Part shown: positions 8,226-18,604 of the stretch, piece after piece
How the letters are laid out: each line of letters begins with the position of its first letter
Numbering within the stretch: position 1 is the stretch's first letter
Assembly: GCF_004102045.2 (NCBI RefSeq)
Contig: NZ_CP029684.2
Coordinates: 1,488,001-1,552,000, forward strand
Direction of reading: 5' to 3'
DNA length: 64,000 nucleotides
From: Oenococcus sicerae
GTDB taxonomy: Bacteria > Bacillota > Bacilli > Lactobacillales > Lactobacillaceae
The notes under the pieces: model-generated
What the model was told of the DNA's origin: nothing
Seen by the model: the letters and a program-made list of their open reading frames with translations, nothing else
The model's database searches: none
Program-made: the position numbers and the translations under genes

Positions 8226-9938
8226 ATGAAACAATCCAAATTATTTATTCCAACAGAAAAGGAAGTGCCGGCTGAAGCTCAGGTTAAGAGCCATATTTTT
8301 ATGCTGAGAGGCGGTTTTGTGAGACAAGTTGCAGGCGGTATCTATGCTTATTTGCCTCTAGCAGATAGAATTATTAATAAAATCGAGACAATTATCAGAC
8401 AGGAAATGGCTGAAATAAGTGCCAATGAAATGCTGATGCCAGAAATAATTCCTGCTGAACTGTGGAAAGAATCTGGTCGTTTTTATACTTATGGCCCGCA
8501 GATGTATCAATTAAAAGATCGGCATGATCGTGATTTCATCATGGCGCCAACGCATGAAGAAACTTTTACGAGAATTATTTCCGATGAAATAAAATCTTAC
8601 AAGAAATTGCCCTTGATCGTTTATCAGATTCAACAAAAATTTCGTGATGAATTGCGTCCAAAAAACGGTTTGCTTCGCGGCCGTGAATTCATTATGAAAG
8701 ATGCTTATTCTTTTTCTGCTGACTCAAAGGGGCTTGACGATGCTTACGATGCTATGGAATCGGCTTATAAAAAGATTTTCGATCGAGTTGGTTTAAATTT
8801 TCGTGAAATTATCGCCGATGCAGGCGCAATGGGTGGCAAGGCTTCGGCAGAATTTCAAGCGATCGCAGCGACAGGTGAAGATATTATTGCCTACTCCGAT
8901 CAAGGAAATTATGCAGCGAATATCGAAATGGCTGAGGAGTTTTTTGAAAAGAAAGTACCTGTGGAAACGGCTGAGAAAATGGTTCTAGTTGATACGCCAA
9001 ATACCAAAACAGCACAAGATGATGCCGATTATTTAAAAGTAGCCTTACATAAAATTGCAAAGTGTATTGTTTTTAAAGCTGATAACCAATTGGTGACTGT
9101 TCTATTGCCAGGTGATTATGAAGTGAATGAAACGAAAGTTAAAAATTTTTTGCATGCTGACAAGTTAATTGAAGCTGATGCACTGACTGTGTTTGATCGA
9201 TTTTCAGCACATTTTGGTTCTTTAGGACCGATTGGTTTAGATCAGGACAAGATCAAAATCTTGGCTGATCGTACACTTGAAAATGAGTCAAATTGGTTCG
9301 TTGGTGCTAATCAAGATGGTAAACATTTTGCCAATTTTAATTTAGATCGTGACCTAAGTAATTTTGAAATTGGTGATTTCCTGACAGCTAAAGAAGGAGC
9401 CGTTTCTCCTGATGGACAAGGCAAATTAGTCTTTACAAAAGGAATTGAAATTGGTCATATTTTCAAACTTGGTACTTTCTATAGCAGCAAAATGGGTGGC
9501 CAAATCCAAAATGAAAAAGGTAAGCTTACTGATATTATCATGGGTTCTTATGGTATCGGTATTTCTCGATTACTATCCGCGATTGCAGAACAGTCAAACG
9601 ATGAAAATGGTTTTATCTGGCCAAAATCAGTAGCACCTTTTGATATTCATTTGATCACGATGAATACAAAAGATCAGCTTCAAAATGAACTGACCGAAGA
9701 GATAGAAACAAAATTGAAAACAGCTGGATTCGATGTCCTTGTTGATGATCGCAAGGAACGTCCGGGCGTTAAATTTGCTGATTCGGATTTAATTGGTATC
9801 CCGCTTCGTATCGTGGTTGGCCGTTCTGCAGCGGAGCGAAAATTAGAAATGAAAGCTAGAAATGAAAGCGAAACAACAGATATTTCTGCTGATGATGTTG
9901 TTTCATACGCCAAAGATAAATTCAATGAACTAAAATAA
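8226..9938 (+). CDS. proS: Prolyl-tRNA synthetase (bacterial type)
   Basis: A class-II aminoacyl-tRNA synthetase of 570 residues. Motif 2 is [21 protein letters not shown] near residue 140. The YbaK-like editing insertion spans roughly residues 225-390, and motif 3 follows as [14 protein letters not shown] near 440. The C-terminal anticodon-binding domain includes [31 protein letters not shown] ribosome site precedes the ATG at 8226. It is cotranscribed with rseP and polC. Confidence 0.97.
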   Translation: MKQSKLFIPTEKEVPAEAQVKSHIFMLRGGFVRQVAGGIYAYLPLADRIINKIETIIRQEMAEISANEMLMPEIIPAELWKESGRFYTYGPQMYQLKDRHDRDFIMAPTHEETFTRIISDEIKSYKKLPLIVYQIQQKFRDELRPKNGLLRGREFIMKDAYSFSADSKGLDDAYDAMESAYKKIFDRVGLNFREIIADAGAMGGKASAEFQAIAATGEDIIAYSDQGNYAANIEMAEEFFEKKVPVETAEKMVLVDTPNTKTAQDDADYLKVALHKIAKCIVFKADNQLVTVLLPGDYEVNETKVKNFLHADKLIEADALTVFDRFSAHFGSLGPIGLDQDKIKILADRTLENESNWFVGANQDGKHFANFNLDRDLSNFEIGDFLTAKEGAVSPDGQGKLVFTKGIEIGHIFKLGTFYSSKMGGQIQNEKGKLTDIIMGSYGIGISRLLSAIAEQSNDENGFIWPKSVAPFDIHLITMNTKDQLQNELTEEIETKLKTAGFDVLVDDRKERPGVKFADSDLIGIPLRIVVGRSAAERKLEMKARNESETTDISADDVVSYAKDKFNELK

Positions 9939-9943
9939 CTTTA

Positions 9944-12900
9944 ATGTCTGAAAATCAATCTAAACTACAAATTTTGCTGAAACAAATTGGCCATGGCCAA
10001 GATGACCTAATCGATCAACTGCGGGGAGCTGTACTAAACGATGTTCAAGTATTTCCGGAACAACGTAAATGGCTTTTTGAGCTTAGCAGTGATGTTTTTT
10101 TGGACACGACTTCTTTAGCACGTTTTATTTTAGATGCCAAAGCAATTTTTTCCAAAGAAAATATTCATTCTGAATTTCGTTTTAAAATTGAAAAAAAAGC
10201 CACAACTGTCCAGCTAAACGATTATTGGAATCTTGTTTTGGCGCTCATTGCTCACAACACACCCTACACTAATGAAATTTCTAGAGGGATTGAATTTGTG
10301 AACACAGGCGAACAGCTCGAGGCTTTATTAATGACTCAGGCCGGTATCGATTATTTTTCCAATCTTAAAGGGCTGATTGATCAGGCATACGTTTCCTTGG
10401 GTGTTGATTTGCCATTTGTTTTTGCGATCGATAGCAAGAAACAAGCCGAAATACAAGAACGCTTTGCGAACTCGCAAGCAGCTGAAATTCACGAATCAGC
10501 CAGTGAAGTTGCGCAGACTGCTGAACCAAATTTCAAATCTAATGTTTTACTTGGAAATCCTATTTCGGATTCAGCCAAGTTAACGATTCTAGATGAGATC
10601 AATGATGGCGATAATGTCGTCGTCGAAGGTTACTTATTTAAGTCTGATTATCGCGAAACCAAACGTGGCGGGGCAATTTTAACAATTGAGATCACGGATT
10701 ATACGAATTCTGTTTCAGCAAAAGTTTTCTCAAGAAGTAAGCATGACAATGAAGTTCTGAAAAATATGCCTAGCGATCTTTGGGTAAAAATCCGAGGCAG
10801 GGTAGCCGTTGATGACTATATGGGCGGGGAACTGTCGCTCAATATTAACGATATGCAAACGATCGAAAAGGAAAGTGATTCTGATCCGATTGCAGAGGGC
10901 CAAAAACGGCGCATTGAGCTGCATGCGCATACAACTATGACAGCTTTAAATGCTGTTAACTCAGCTAGTGAGCTGTTTAGTCAAGCTGCTCAATGGGATC
11001 AAGAAGCTTTGGCAATTATGGATAATGCTGGTGTTCAAGCGTTTCCAGAGGCGGCAGCATCAAGCAAAAAATATGCTGTTAAAGCTATTTATGGCCTGGA
11101 AGTGAATTATGTTGAAGATGGCGAACCAATCGCAATCAATACACAGCACGAGGTTTTAAAAGACCAGTTGTACACTATTTTTGATATTGAAACAACGGGT
11201 CTATCGGCTGTCAACGATAAAATCATTCAATTATCAGCCGTGAAGATGAAAAATGGCGTGGTTATTGATACTTTTGACGAATTCATCAACCCTGGTTTTC
11301 CTTTATCCGAACAGACGATCAATTTAACTGGTATTACTGATGATCTTGTCAAAGATAGCAAACCTGAGGCAGAGGTTTTGAAGCTGTTTCAGGATTTTTA
11401 TGCGGGTACGATTTTATCTGGCCACAATGTTATTAAATTCGATTATGGTTTTGTCAATCATGCGCTTTCGATGCATCAAATGCCTAAAATCGATAGTTTA
11501 GTGATTGATACCTTGAATCTGGCACGATGGCTTCATCCATCTTTTGGGCGCTATACATTGGATTTTTTGTCAAAAAAGTTCAGCGTTAATCTAGAGCATC
11601 ATCATCGTGCGATTGACGATTCGACTGCAACTGGTATGCTGCTGCATTTGTTTTTGAAGGAAGCTGAAGATGATCATGCGGTCATTTTTGATCAGCAGCT
11701 GAATGAACATAGCGATGATCATGCTAGTTGGCGTCAAACGAGACCAACTCATTTGTCGATCTTAGTACGGAATCAGACTGGTTTAAAAAATCTTTACAAG
11801 TTAGTCTCTGAGTCAAATATTAATTACTATTATCGTGTTTCTCGAACACCAAAAAGTCTTTTGGCCAAATATCGAGAGGGTCTTTTGATCGGTTCTGGCG
11901 ATGTCGGTGGCGATTTATTTGATACATTAGCCCGAGAAGGTATTGATAAAGCTGAAGAATTAGCTCGACGAATTAATTTTGATTATCTTGAAGTTCAGCC
12001 TTTAGAAAATTACCAGCCTCGGATCGAATCTGGTTTTATCAAAGACCAGGCATTATTGACCAATTTAGTGAAACAATATGTTAAGTTGGCTGAAATTCTT
12101 AAGAAACCATTAGTTGTAACGGGTGACGTTCATTATCTTGGCGAAAAAGATCGTATTTATCGCACGATTCTTTTAAATTCTAAAATTGCTCGATCATCTG
12201 CAGCTGGTGAAACACGATACACCTTAGCTGATCTTTCAATGAAAAAGACGCAGACTTTGCTCGATGAATTTGCTTTTCTTGGTAAAGCGAAAGCCTATGA
12301 GATCGTTGTTGAAAATACACATAAGATCAACGACATGATCGATGATGTTCAACCACTAAAAAATGGTCTATCAACACCGAAAATCGAGGGTTCAGAGGAT
12401 ATTTTGCGGAAAAAGACTTTCGCTCGTGCAAAAGAAATGTATGGTGATCCTTTGCCTGATATTATTCAAAAGCGTTTGGATCGGGAATTAAATGCCATTA
12501 TCGGTAATGGTTATGCGGTTATTTATGTCATTAGTCAGCGATTAGTGGCTAAATCCAATAAAGACGGTTATTTAGTTGGCTCTCGTGGGTCTGTTGGATC
12601 ATCATTGGTTGCAACGATGATGGGTATTACCGAGGTCAATCCTTTGCCGCCACATTATCGTTCGATCAATGGCAATTATACAGAATTCGTTGATGATATC
12701 AGCGTTTCCTCTGGTTTTGATTTGCCAGAAAAACGCAATCCGCTTGATGATACGATTCTGATCGGCGATGGACAAAATATTCCTTTTGAAACTTTTTTGG
12801 GTTTTAAAGGTGACAAGGTACCTGATATCGATCTAAATTTTTCTGGTGACTACCAACCGATCGCTCACAACTATACAAAAGTGATGTTCGGTGAAAATAA

Positions 12901-14257
12901 TGTCTTCCGAGCCGGTACTATTGGCACAGTTGCTGAAAAAACGGCTTACGGTATGGTTAAAAACTACGAAGAAGCAAATGACCTTCACTATCGAAAAGCC
13001 GAAGAAGACCGCTTGTCTGATGGCATTACAGGTGTTAAACGGACTACCGGTCAGCATGCCGGCGGTATTATTATTATTCCGTCGGATCATGATGTCTACG
13101 ATTTCACGCCAATTCAATATCCGGCTGATGATGTTAATTCGAACTGGAAAACAACACACTTGGATTATCATTCCATTCACGACAATGTTTTAAAAATGGA
13201 TATTCTAGGTCATGATGATCCGACACTATTGCGAGCTTTGCAGGATATGTCAGGAATTGATCCAAAGACGATCCCTGTGAACGACTCCGGTGTTATATCA
13301 CTATTCACTTCACCAAAGGCTTTGGGAGTCACCGCAGAAGAAATTATGTCGAATACTGGAACCCTTGGTATTCCAGAATTTGGAACTAATTTTGTTCGTG
13401 GCATGCTCGAGCAGACAAAACCGCACAATTTTGGTGAATTATTGCAAATTTCTGGCCTTTCACATGGTACAAACGTTTGGAATGGCAATGCTGACGAATT
13501 GATTAAAAATGGTCAAGCTAATATCGGTACTGTCATTGGAACCCGCGATAAGATCATGACTGATTTAATGTCTTTTGGTCTTGAATCTTCTGATGCTTTT
13601 CAAATCATGGAAAAGGTTCGTAAAGGTAAAGGTATTTCGCCTGAACACATGGAGATATTGAAGTCTCATCCTAAAGTTCCCAATTGGTATATTGATTCGA
13701 TGCAGAAAATTCAATATATGTTTCCTCGAGCTCATGCGGCGGCGTATGTGACTTCTGCGTTAAGAATTGCGTTTTTCAAAGTTTATTTCCCGGCCATTTA
13801 TTATGCGGCTTATTTCTCAGTTCGTGCCAAAGATAAAACAATTGATGCGGTCGGTATTACGCAAGGGAAGACGAAAGTGCAGGCCCTCGTTAAAAGTTAT
13901 CGCAGCCGTTACAATGATCTGAATAAAGAAGAAGCTAAAACATTGGCTATATATGAAATTGCCAATGAGGCTTGGCAGCGCGGGATCGAGTTTAAAATGG
14001 TTGATCTTTACGAGTCAGAGGCCTTCGACTGGAAAATCAATGGCAATCAGATTATTTTGCCCTTTATTGCTTTGCAGGGTCTAGGCGACAACGTTGCTAA
14101 AACAATCGTGGCTGCTCGAGCCGAACATGAATTTATTTCAAAAGAGGATTTGGCAAAACGCGGATCAGTTAATAAAACTTTGATTGAATTCATGGATCAA
14201 AATCATATGTTAGATGGGATGACCGACGCTAATCAAATGGACTTATTTGCCATTTAA
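9944..14257 (+). CDS. polC: DNA polymerase III alpha subunit, PolC type
   Basis: Main replicative polymerase of low-GC Gram-positives, 1437 residues. In order it has an N-terminal domain, an OB fold (around 230-310), a PHP domain (from about 325) interrupted by a DEDDh proofreading exonuclease (DIETTGLS near 415; HHRAIDDSTATG near 555), then the polymerase core with PDIDLNFSGDYQ near 965 and the AHAAAYV fingers. The exonuclease residues are intact. The PHP metal site is not: His327/His329 remain but the usual DH is Asp360-Asn361, and the later His and Cys are replaced (Asn625 in ESNINYYY; SGDVGG where SACDRG is usual). Confidence 0.97.
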   Translation: MSENQSKLQILLKQIGHGQDDLIDQLRGAVLNDVQVFPEQRKWLFELSSDVFLDTTSLARFILDAKAIFSKENIHSEFRFKIEKKATTVQLNDYWNLVLALIAHNTPYTNEISRGIEFVNTGEQLEALLMTQAGIDYFSNLKGLIDQAYVSLGVDLPFVFAIDSKKQAEIQERFANSQAAEIHESASEVAQTAEPNFKSNVLLGNPISDSAKLTILDEINDGDNVVVEGYLFKSDYRETKRGGAILTIEITDYTNSVSAKVFSRSKHDNEVLKNMPSDLWVKIRGRVAVDDYMGGELSLNINDMQTIEKESDSDPIAEGQKRRIELHAHTTMTALNAVNSASELFSQAAQWDQEALAIMDNAGVQAFPEAAASSKKYAVKAIYGLEVNYVEDGEPIAINTQHEVLKDQLYTIFDIETTGLSAVNDKIIQLSAVKMKNGVVIDTFDEFINPGFPLSEQTINLTGITDDLVKDSKPEAEVLKLFQDFYAGTILSGHNVIKFDYGFVNHALSMHQMPKIDSLVIDTLNLARWLHPSFGRYTLDFLSKKFSVNLEHHHRAIDDSTATGMLLHLFLKEAEDDHAVIFDQQLNEHSDDHASWRQTRPTHLSILVRNQTGLKNLYKLVSESNINYYYRVSRTPKSLLAKYREGLLIGSGDVGGDLFDTLAREGIDKAEELARRINFDYLEVQPLENYQPRIESGFIKDQALLTNLVKQYVKLAEILKKPLVVTGDVHYLGEKDRIYRTILLNSKIARSSAAGETRYTLADLSMKKTQTLLDEFAFLGKAKAYEIVVENTHKINDMIDDVQPLKNGLSTPKIEGSEDILRKKTFARAKEMYGDPLPDIIQKRLDRELNAIIGNGYAVIYVISQRLVAKSNKDGYLVGSRGSVGSSLVATMMGITEVNPLPPHYRSINGNYTEFVDDISVSSGFDLPEKRNPLDDTILIGDGQNIPFETFLGFKGDKVPDIDLNFSGDYQPIAHNYTKVMFGENNVFRAGTIGTVAEKTAYGMVKNYEEANDLHYRKAEEDRLSDGITGVKRTTGQHAGGIIIIPSDHDVYDFTPIQYPADDVNSNWKTTHLDYHSIHDNVLKMDILGHDDPTLLRALQDMSGIDPKTIPVNDSGVISLFTSPKALGVTAEEIMSNTGTLGIPEFGTNFVRGMLEQTKPHNFGELLQISGLSHGTNVWNGNADELIKNGQANIGTVIGTRDKIMTDLMSFGLESSDAFQIMEKVRKGKGISPEHMEILKSHPKVPNWYIDSMQKIQYMFPRAHAAAYVTSALRIAFFKVYFPAIYYAAYFSVRAKDKTIDAVGITQGKTKVQALVKSYRSRYNDLNKEEAKTLAIYEIANEAWQRGIEFKMVDLYESEAFDWKINGNQIILPFIALQGLGDNVAKTIVAARAEHEFISKEDLAKRGSVNKTLIEFMDQNHMLDGMTDANQMDLFAI

Positions 14258-14275
14258 CCCTAAAAATGTCATAAT
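14247..14275 (+). promoter_or_regulatory. Promoter of rpsU
   Basis: TTGCCA (14247-14252), a 17-nt spacer, then CATAAT (14270-14275). The -35 overlaps the end of polC. Confidence 0.65.
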
Positions 14276-14322
14276 TATTGAGTCATACGCAAGTAAATCG
14301 GACACGGAAGGAGGGATATTTC

Positions 14323-14517
14323 ATGGCAAGTATTATTGTTCGTCATAATGAGTCGTTTGATGATGCACTGCGCCGCTTCAAGCGTGGTGTCGCCAAGGAT
14401 GGGACCCTTCAAGAAGTTCGTAAGCGTGAGTACTATGTAAAACCTTCAGTTGCTCGTAAGCTCAAAAGCGAAGCAGCTCAAAAGCGTGCTCGTAAGCGTG
14501 CTCGTAACGATCATTAA
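14323..14517 (+). CDS. rpsU: 30S ribosomal protein S21
   Basis: A 64-residue, very basic small-subunit protein. The S21 core is plain: [17 protein letters not shown], then [12 protein letters not shown] and the Arg/Lys/Ala-rich tail. The ATG at 14323 is chosen because GGAAGGAGGG lies just upstream. An in-frame extension to a TTG at 14278 adds unrelated residues and overlaps the promoter's start site. The neighbours rpsU-yqeY-phoH-ybeY-dgkA-era-recO follow the common Firmicutes order. Confidence 0.96.
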   Translation: MASIIVRHNESFDDALRRFKRGVAKDGTLQEVRKREYYVKPSVARKLKSEAAQKRARKRARNDH

Positions 14518-14526
14518 TTTTTCAGC

Positions 14527-14545
14527 GGCCGCAAGGCCTTTTTTT
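14527..14545 (+). terminator. Terminator after rpsU
   Basis: A short GC stem GGCC-GCAA-GGCC (14527-14538) followed by a T-run. The stem is only 4 bp, so readthrough into yqeY is likely. Confidence 0.55.
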
Positions 14546-14564
14546 ATATAAAAACAGGAGAAAT

Positions 14565-15014
14565 ATGAGTTTAACAAGTGAAATTCAATCAGCTATCATT
14601 ACAGCGATGAAAGCCAAAGACAAACCAACCTTAAGCGTTTTAAGAATGCTCAAGGCCGCAATTTCTAATAAGCAGATCGAAATTGGTCATGAACTATCAG
14701 ATGAAGAAGTAATAGGTGTTTTAGCGAGCGAAGTCAAGTCTAGAAATGATTCGATCAGTGAATTCAAAAAAGGCAAACGAGATGATTTAGTTTCACAGAC
14801 AGAAAATGAGATCAAAGTTTTGCAGCAATATTTACCCGCACCATTGTCTGACCAGGAGCTGCAAGAATTGGTGGCACGAGTCATATCTGAGCTTAATGCT
14901 AATGGTTTAAAAGACATGGGAAAAGTGATGGGCAAATTATCAGCTCAGACTAAAGGACGCGTTGATGGTGGCAAATTAGCTGCGATCGTGAAGGAAAAAT
15001 TGGGTGCTCAATGA
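14565..15014 (+). CDS. yqeY: GatB/YqeY domain protein
   Basis: A 149-residue protein homologous to the tail domain of the GatB amidotransferase subunit. The family blocks are LSVLRMLKAAISNKQIE, LASEVKSRNDSISEFKKG and VMGKLSAQTKGRVDGGKL. The exact function is unknown; a tRNA-related role is assumed from homology. The ATG at 14565 follows AGGAGAAAT. Its stop overlaps the phoH start by 4 nt. Confidence 0.93.
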   Translation: MSLTSEIQSAIITAMKAKDKPTLSVLRMLKAAISNKQIEIGHELSDEEVIGVLASEVKSRNDSISEFKKGKRDDLVSQTENEIKVLQQYLPAPLSDQELQELVARVISELNANGLKDMGKVMGKLSAQTKGRVDGGKLAAIVKEKLGAQ

Positions 15015-15997
15015 GTCAGAAAATCAGTCGTGAATTTTCATTAGACAGCCCGGAGCAGCTGCAAAATGTCATTGGCAATCAGGACAAATATTTGGCGATT
15101 CTGGAACAGGGACTAAGTGTCGATATCAGTCAGCGCGGTAACTCAATCATCGTTGATGGCGAAGAATCAAAAGTTAATGCTGCTGCCTTGGTTTTGCTTG
15201 AATTAATAAAGTTGATCAAAAAACATATTTTGCTTAGTTCATCCGATGTTGCCAACGCCATTAGTATGCAAAAGAAGGGCACTTTAGCGTATTTTTCGGA
15301 ACTTTATTCAGAGTCTTTGATCAACGATGCTCGCAATCGCCCGGTTAGAGTGAAGAATTTTGGTCAGCGGCAGTATGTCGAATCGATCAAGAAGAACGAA
15401 ATTACCTTTGGCATTGGTCCCGCTGGTACTGGTAAGACTTTTCTGGCTGTTGTGATGGCGATTTCGGCTTTTAAAAAAGGTGACGTTGATCGCATTGTTA
15501 TTACAAGACCGGCAGTTGAAGCAGGCGAATCATTGGGATTTTTGCCAGGTGACCTAAAAGAAAAAGTTGATCCTTATTTGCGACCGATCTATGATGCGAT
15601 GGACGCTATCGTTGGTTCTGAACAAGCTGGTCGTTTGATCGAACGTGAAATCGTTGAGGTAGCGCCTTTGGCCTATATGCGTGGACGCACGCTTGATAAT
15701 GCTTTTATTATTTTAGATGAGGCTCAAAATACAACTCCGGCACAGATGAAAATGTTTCTAACGCGTTTGGGATTCAATTCACGTATGCTAGTCAATGGTG
15801 ATATTTCGCAAATTGATTTACCGCATGGCTCCAAACAATCAGGGTTGATTCAGGCTCGCCGAATTCTTCAAGGGGTCAAGTCGATCGGCATGGTTGAATT
15901 CACACACGATGACGTTGTGAGACATCCCTTGGTTGGACTGATCGTCGACGCCTATGAACGAGATGAAAAGAAAAGAGAAGCTGAAGAGCATGCTTGA
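15011..15997 (+). CDS. phoH: PhoH-like ATPase
   Basis: A cytoplasmic P-loop ATPase of 328 residues, often linked to RNA metabolism with YbeY. An N-terminal KH-like region of about 100 residues precedes the ATPase domain. Walker A is [11 protein letters not shown] near residue 138 and Walker B is [10 protein letters not shown] near residue 232. The conserved [18 protein letters not shown] segment follows Walker A. It overlaps yqeY at its start and ybeY at its end. Confidence 0.94.
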   Translation: MSQKISREFSLDSPEQLQNVIGNQDKYLAILEQGLSVDISQRGNSIIVDGEESKVNAAALVLLELIKLIKKHILLSSSDVANAISMQKKGTLAYFSELYSESLINDARNRPVRVKNFGQRQYVESIKKNEITFGIGPAGTGKTFLAVVMAISAFKKGDVDRIVITRPAVEAGESLGFLPGDLKEKVDPYLRPIYDAMDAIVGSEQAGRLIEREIVEVAPLAYMRGRTLDNAFIILDEAQNTTPAQMKMFLTRLGFNSRMLVNGDISQIDLPHGSKQSGLIQARRILQGVKSIGMVEFTHDDVVRHPLVGLIVDAYERDEKKREAEEHA

Positions 15998-16451
15998 TGT
16001 GGTAGTTTTAAATGATCAACAAGAAGAATTAACAGGCAAGGACGCAGAATTGGTCAAGAAGGTATTAGCATCCGCGGCTGATTTTATGAAACTGGATCGT
16101 GATTATGAAATGTCCGTGAATTTTGTCGATGACAAGAAGATTCACGAAATTAATAAAGAATACCGCAATACTGATCGGGCAACGGATGTGATTTCATTTG
16201 CTTTAGAAGAAGCTGATCGTATTCATATTGATGGTGTTCCAGAGGAATTAGGCGACTTGTTTATCAGTTTGGATCATGCGCAAGCGCAGGCCGAAGAATA
16301 TGGTCACAGTTACGAGCGTGAGCTAGCTTATCTGGCTGTCCACGGATTTTTACATTTATTAGGGTATGATCATACTAAGAGCCAAGCAGCAGAAGATGAA
16401 ATGTTTGGTTTACAAGACAAGATACTAGAAAGATATGGACTCACAAGATAA
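15990..16451 (+). CDS. ybeY: Endoribonuclease YbeY (rRNA maturation)
   Basis: A metal-dependent single-strand endoribonuclease involved in 16S rRNA maturation and quality control. The zinc motif [11 protein letters not shown] is close to residue 115, and the upstream TDVISFAL block is present. I choose the ATG at 15990, which overlaps the phoH stop by 8 nt and gives 153 residues, the usual size. An earlier in-frame ATG at 15954 adds 12 lysine-rich residues that simply re-read phoH. Confidence 0.93.
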   Translation: MLDVVVLNDQQEELTGKDAELVKKVLASAADFMKLDRDYEMSVNFVDDKKIHEINKEYRNTDRATDVISFALEEADRIHIDGVPEELGDLFISLDHAQAQAEEYGHSYERELAYLAVHGFLHLLGYDHTKSQAAEDEMFGLQDKILERYGLTR

Positions 16452-16872
16452 AAAACCAGTTATGCCAAAGCGCAAGAGCTATAAACGCAACAAGACTTTT
16501 TTTGCTGCGCTTTTTAATGCATTCAATGGTATTTGGATCATGATTAGCCGTGAGCGCAATTTCAGAATTCACATCGTCATCGCATTAGTTGTATTGTGGG
16601 TAGGAATCGAGTTTCATTTAAGCCGCTCAGACTGGCTTTGGGTAACAGTGGCTGTTTCATTTGCGATCATTGCTGAAATTTTGAATACAATTATTGAAGC
16701 TGTGGTTGATTTAACAGTTGGTGATCGCTACGATGATTTAGCTAAATTAGCTAAAGATGTTGCTGCAGCTGGTGTGGTTTTTGCTGTTTTTGTTGAATTT
16801 GCTATTTTAGCGATTATTTTGCAGCCTTACCTTTGGCACTGGCTAGGAATACATAATTTATTTACTTACTAA
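16435..16872 (+). CDS. dgkA: Diacylglycerol/undecaprenol kinase family
   Basis: A small integral membrane kinase that in Gram-positives phosphorylates undecaprenol. After a basic N-terminus of about 25 residues come three hydrophobic helices. The signature ERNFRIH is near residue 40 and the catalytic block [14 protein letters not shown] is near residue 80. Length is 145 residues. It overlaps ybeY by 17 nt and touches era (TAATG). Confidence 0.93.
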   Translation: MDSQDKKPVMPKRKSYKRNKTFFAALFNAFNGIWIMISRERNFRIHIVIALVVLWVGIEFHLSRSDWLWVTVAVSFAIIAEILNTIIEAVVDLTVGDRYDDLAKLAKDVAAAGVVFAVFVEFAILAIILQPYLWHWLGIHNLFTY

Positions 16873-17801
16873 TGGAGACTATTTTGGACAAAGAATTTAA
16901 ATCAGGTTTTGTAGCTATTATTGGCCGGCCTAACGTGGGTAAATCAACTCTTCTAAATAACATTATTGGTCAAAAAGTTGCGATCACCTCTAATAAGGCT
17001 CAGACAACGCGCAACAAAATTGCTGGCATCTACACAACTGATCAAGCACAAGTTGTTTTTTTGGATACGCCTGGCATTCATAAGCCACATAATAGCCTTG
17101 ATCAATACATGGAAAAAGCTAGTTTTGGCGCCTTGAATGAAGCTGATGCGATCTGGTTTGTTGTCGATGCTTCTGAAAAGCGCGGCCCTGGCGACAATTT
17201 TATTATTGAGCGATTAAAAGAAGTTCAAAACACACCGGTTTATTTATTGGTCAATAAGATCGACTTGATTAAAAACAAAAATGATCTTTTCAAGACGATC
17301 GCGAGTTATACAACAAATGCGATTGATTGGTCGGAAGTTTATCCGATCTCTGCTATTTCCGGTGAAGCTGTTGAAGAACTTGTTGCAAATATCATTGAAA
17401 AACTGAATCCTGGTCCACAGTTTTTTGCAAAAGACCAAATTACAGATCATCCAGAACGTTTCCTGGTAGCCGAATTAATCCGTGAGAAAATTTTATTGTT
17501 GACCGAACAAGAGGTACCGCATTCTATTGCGATTGTAATAGATTCAATGAAAAAAGATGGTGAAAATGGCAAACTTCATATTCAGGCCTCGATCATTGTC
17601 GAACGTGCTTCGCAAAAAAATATTATTATTGGTAAACAAGGCAGTATGATTAAGAAAATTGGTCAACTGGCTCGCAAAGATATCGAAAATTTGCTCGGTG
17701 ATAAAGTTTATCTAGAAACTTGGGTCAAAGTTGAAGCACGTTGGCGAGAACGACCGCAATCTTTACAAGAACTCGGTTATAATTCCAAGCAAGATTTCTA
17801 A
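16872..17801 (+). CDS. era: GTPase Era
   Basis: A ribosome assembly GTPase that binds the 3' end of 16S rRNA. The G1 motif [12 protein letters not shown] is near residue 17, G3 is [10 protein letters not shown] and G4 is NKID. The C-terminal KH domain includes [23 protein letters not shown] around residue 240. The length of 309 residues is normal. Start and stop each overlap their neighbours by one base, so dgkA-era-recO are tightly coupled. Confidence 0.97.
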   Translation: METILDKEFKSGFVAIIGRPNVGKSTLLNNIIGQKVAITSNKAQTTRNKIAGIYTTDQAQVVFLDTPGIHKPHNSLDQYMEKASFGALNEADAIWFVVDASEKRGPGDNFIIERLKEVQNTPVYLLVNKIDLIKNKNDLFKTIASYTTNAIDWSEVYPISAISGEAVEELVANIIEKLNPGPQFFAKDQITDHPERFLVAELIREKILLLTEQEVPHSIAIVIDSMKKDGENGKLHIQASIIVERASQKNIIIGKQGSMIKKIGQLARKDIENLLGDKVYLETWVKVEARWRERPQSLQELGYNSKQDF

Positions 17802-18577
17802 TGACTGATAAAATCTCTGGCATTGTGATCGGTGTTCGCGATTATTCGGAAAATGACTCTTTGATCAAAATCATTAGTCCAGCAATTGGTATCAACAGTT
17901 ACTTGGCTCGCGGCAGCAAAAAAACAAATAGCCAATTAAAAATTGCCACACAACTTTTTGTTCATGGCGATTTTTTTGGCCGTTTTCCTAAGAGAAGAGG
18001 CCTTGGCTATCTTAATTCAATTGAGTCTGTAACACTATTCGACCAAATCTCGTTAGACATTGTTTTGAATGCTTATGCGAGTCATATTGCTGAATTGCTG
18101 ATTGCTGCTTTTGATGAGAACAGTGAGATCGATCACTGGTACTTAATGTTTATACAAGGCTTAAAAAAAATCAATGATGGCCTTGATCCACAAATTATTG
18201 CAAACATTTTCGAAATTCAATTACTAGCAGTATTTGGCGTTGAACCAAATTTAAGAGCTGATCCGATTGACGGCACCGTTGAAGGTGAATTTGATTTTTC
18301 GGAACAGTATAATGGCATTCTAGCCAAGCAGCACTACGCTTTAGATCCTCATCGCTTGCATGCAAATCCGAAGGCAATTTATTATTTGCGATTATTTTCG
18401 GAAATAAAAGTTTCGCAAATTAATTCAATTCAAATCTCGGCGAACATCAAACGAAGTTTGCAACGTGTTATTAATTTGATTTACGATCAACAAGTTGGCC
18501 TGAAAACACGTGCACGTCGATTTATCGAACAAATGGAAACACTTCAGAACAAATTCCCAGAAAATCCAACGAACTGA
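17801..18577 (+). CDS. recO: DNA repair protein RecO
   Basis: Mediates RecA loading in RecFOR recombinational repair. Length is 258 residues. The N-terminal OB fold shows [18 protein letters not shown] and LARGSKK. The C-terminal region is helical, and the zinc-binding cysteines found in many RecO proteins are absent, as in a number of lactic bacteria. The ATG overlaps the era stop. Its TGA stop is part of the downstream extended -10 promoter. Confidence 0.9.
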   Translation: MTDKISGIVIGVRDYSENDSLIKIISPAIGINSYLARGSKKTNSQLKIATQLFVHGDFFGRFPKRRGLGYLNSIESVTLFDQISLDIVLNAYASHIAELLIAAFDENSEIDHWYLMFIQGLKKINDGLDPQIIANIFEIQLLAVFGVEPNLRADPIDGTVEGEFDFSEQYNGILAKQHYALDPHRLHANPKAIYYLRLFSEIKVSQINSIQISANIKRSLQRVINLIYDQQVGLKTRARRFIEQMETLQNKFPENPTN

Positions 18578-18583
18578 TAAAAT
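18575..18583 (+). promoter_or_regulatory. Extended -10 promoter of the M20 peptidase gene
   Basis: TGA-TAAAAT, in which the TG of the extended -10 is the recO stop codon TGA at 18575-18577. The downstream gene has its own AGAAGG ribosome site. Confidence 0.55.
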
Positions 18584-18604
18584 AACTGAAAGAAGGTTGA
18601 CAAA

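Noticed and set aside
12833-13502. Three open frames of 70-115 codons inside polC
   Set aside because: They are shadows of the polC frame with no ribosome site or recognisable protein features.
14278-14322. N-terminal extension of rpsU
   Set aside because: The ATG at 14323 has a strong GGAAGGAGGG and gives the usual 64-residue S21; the extension lies at the transcription start.
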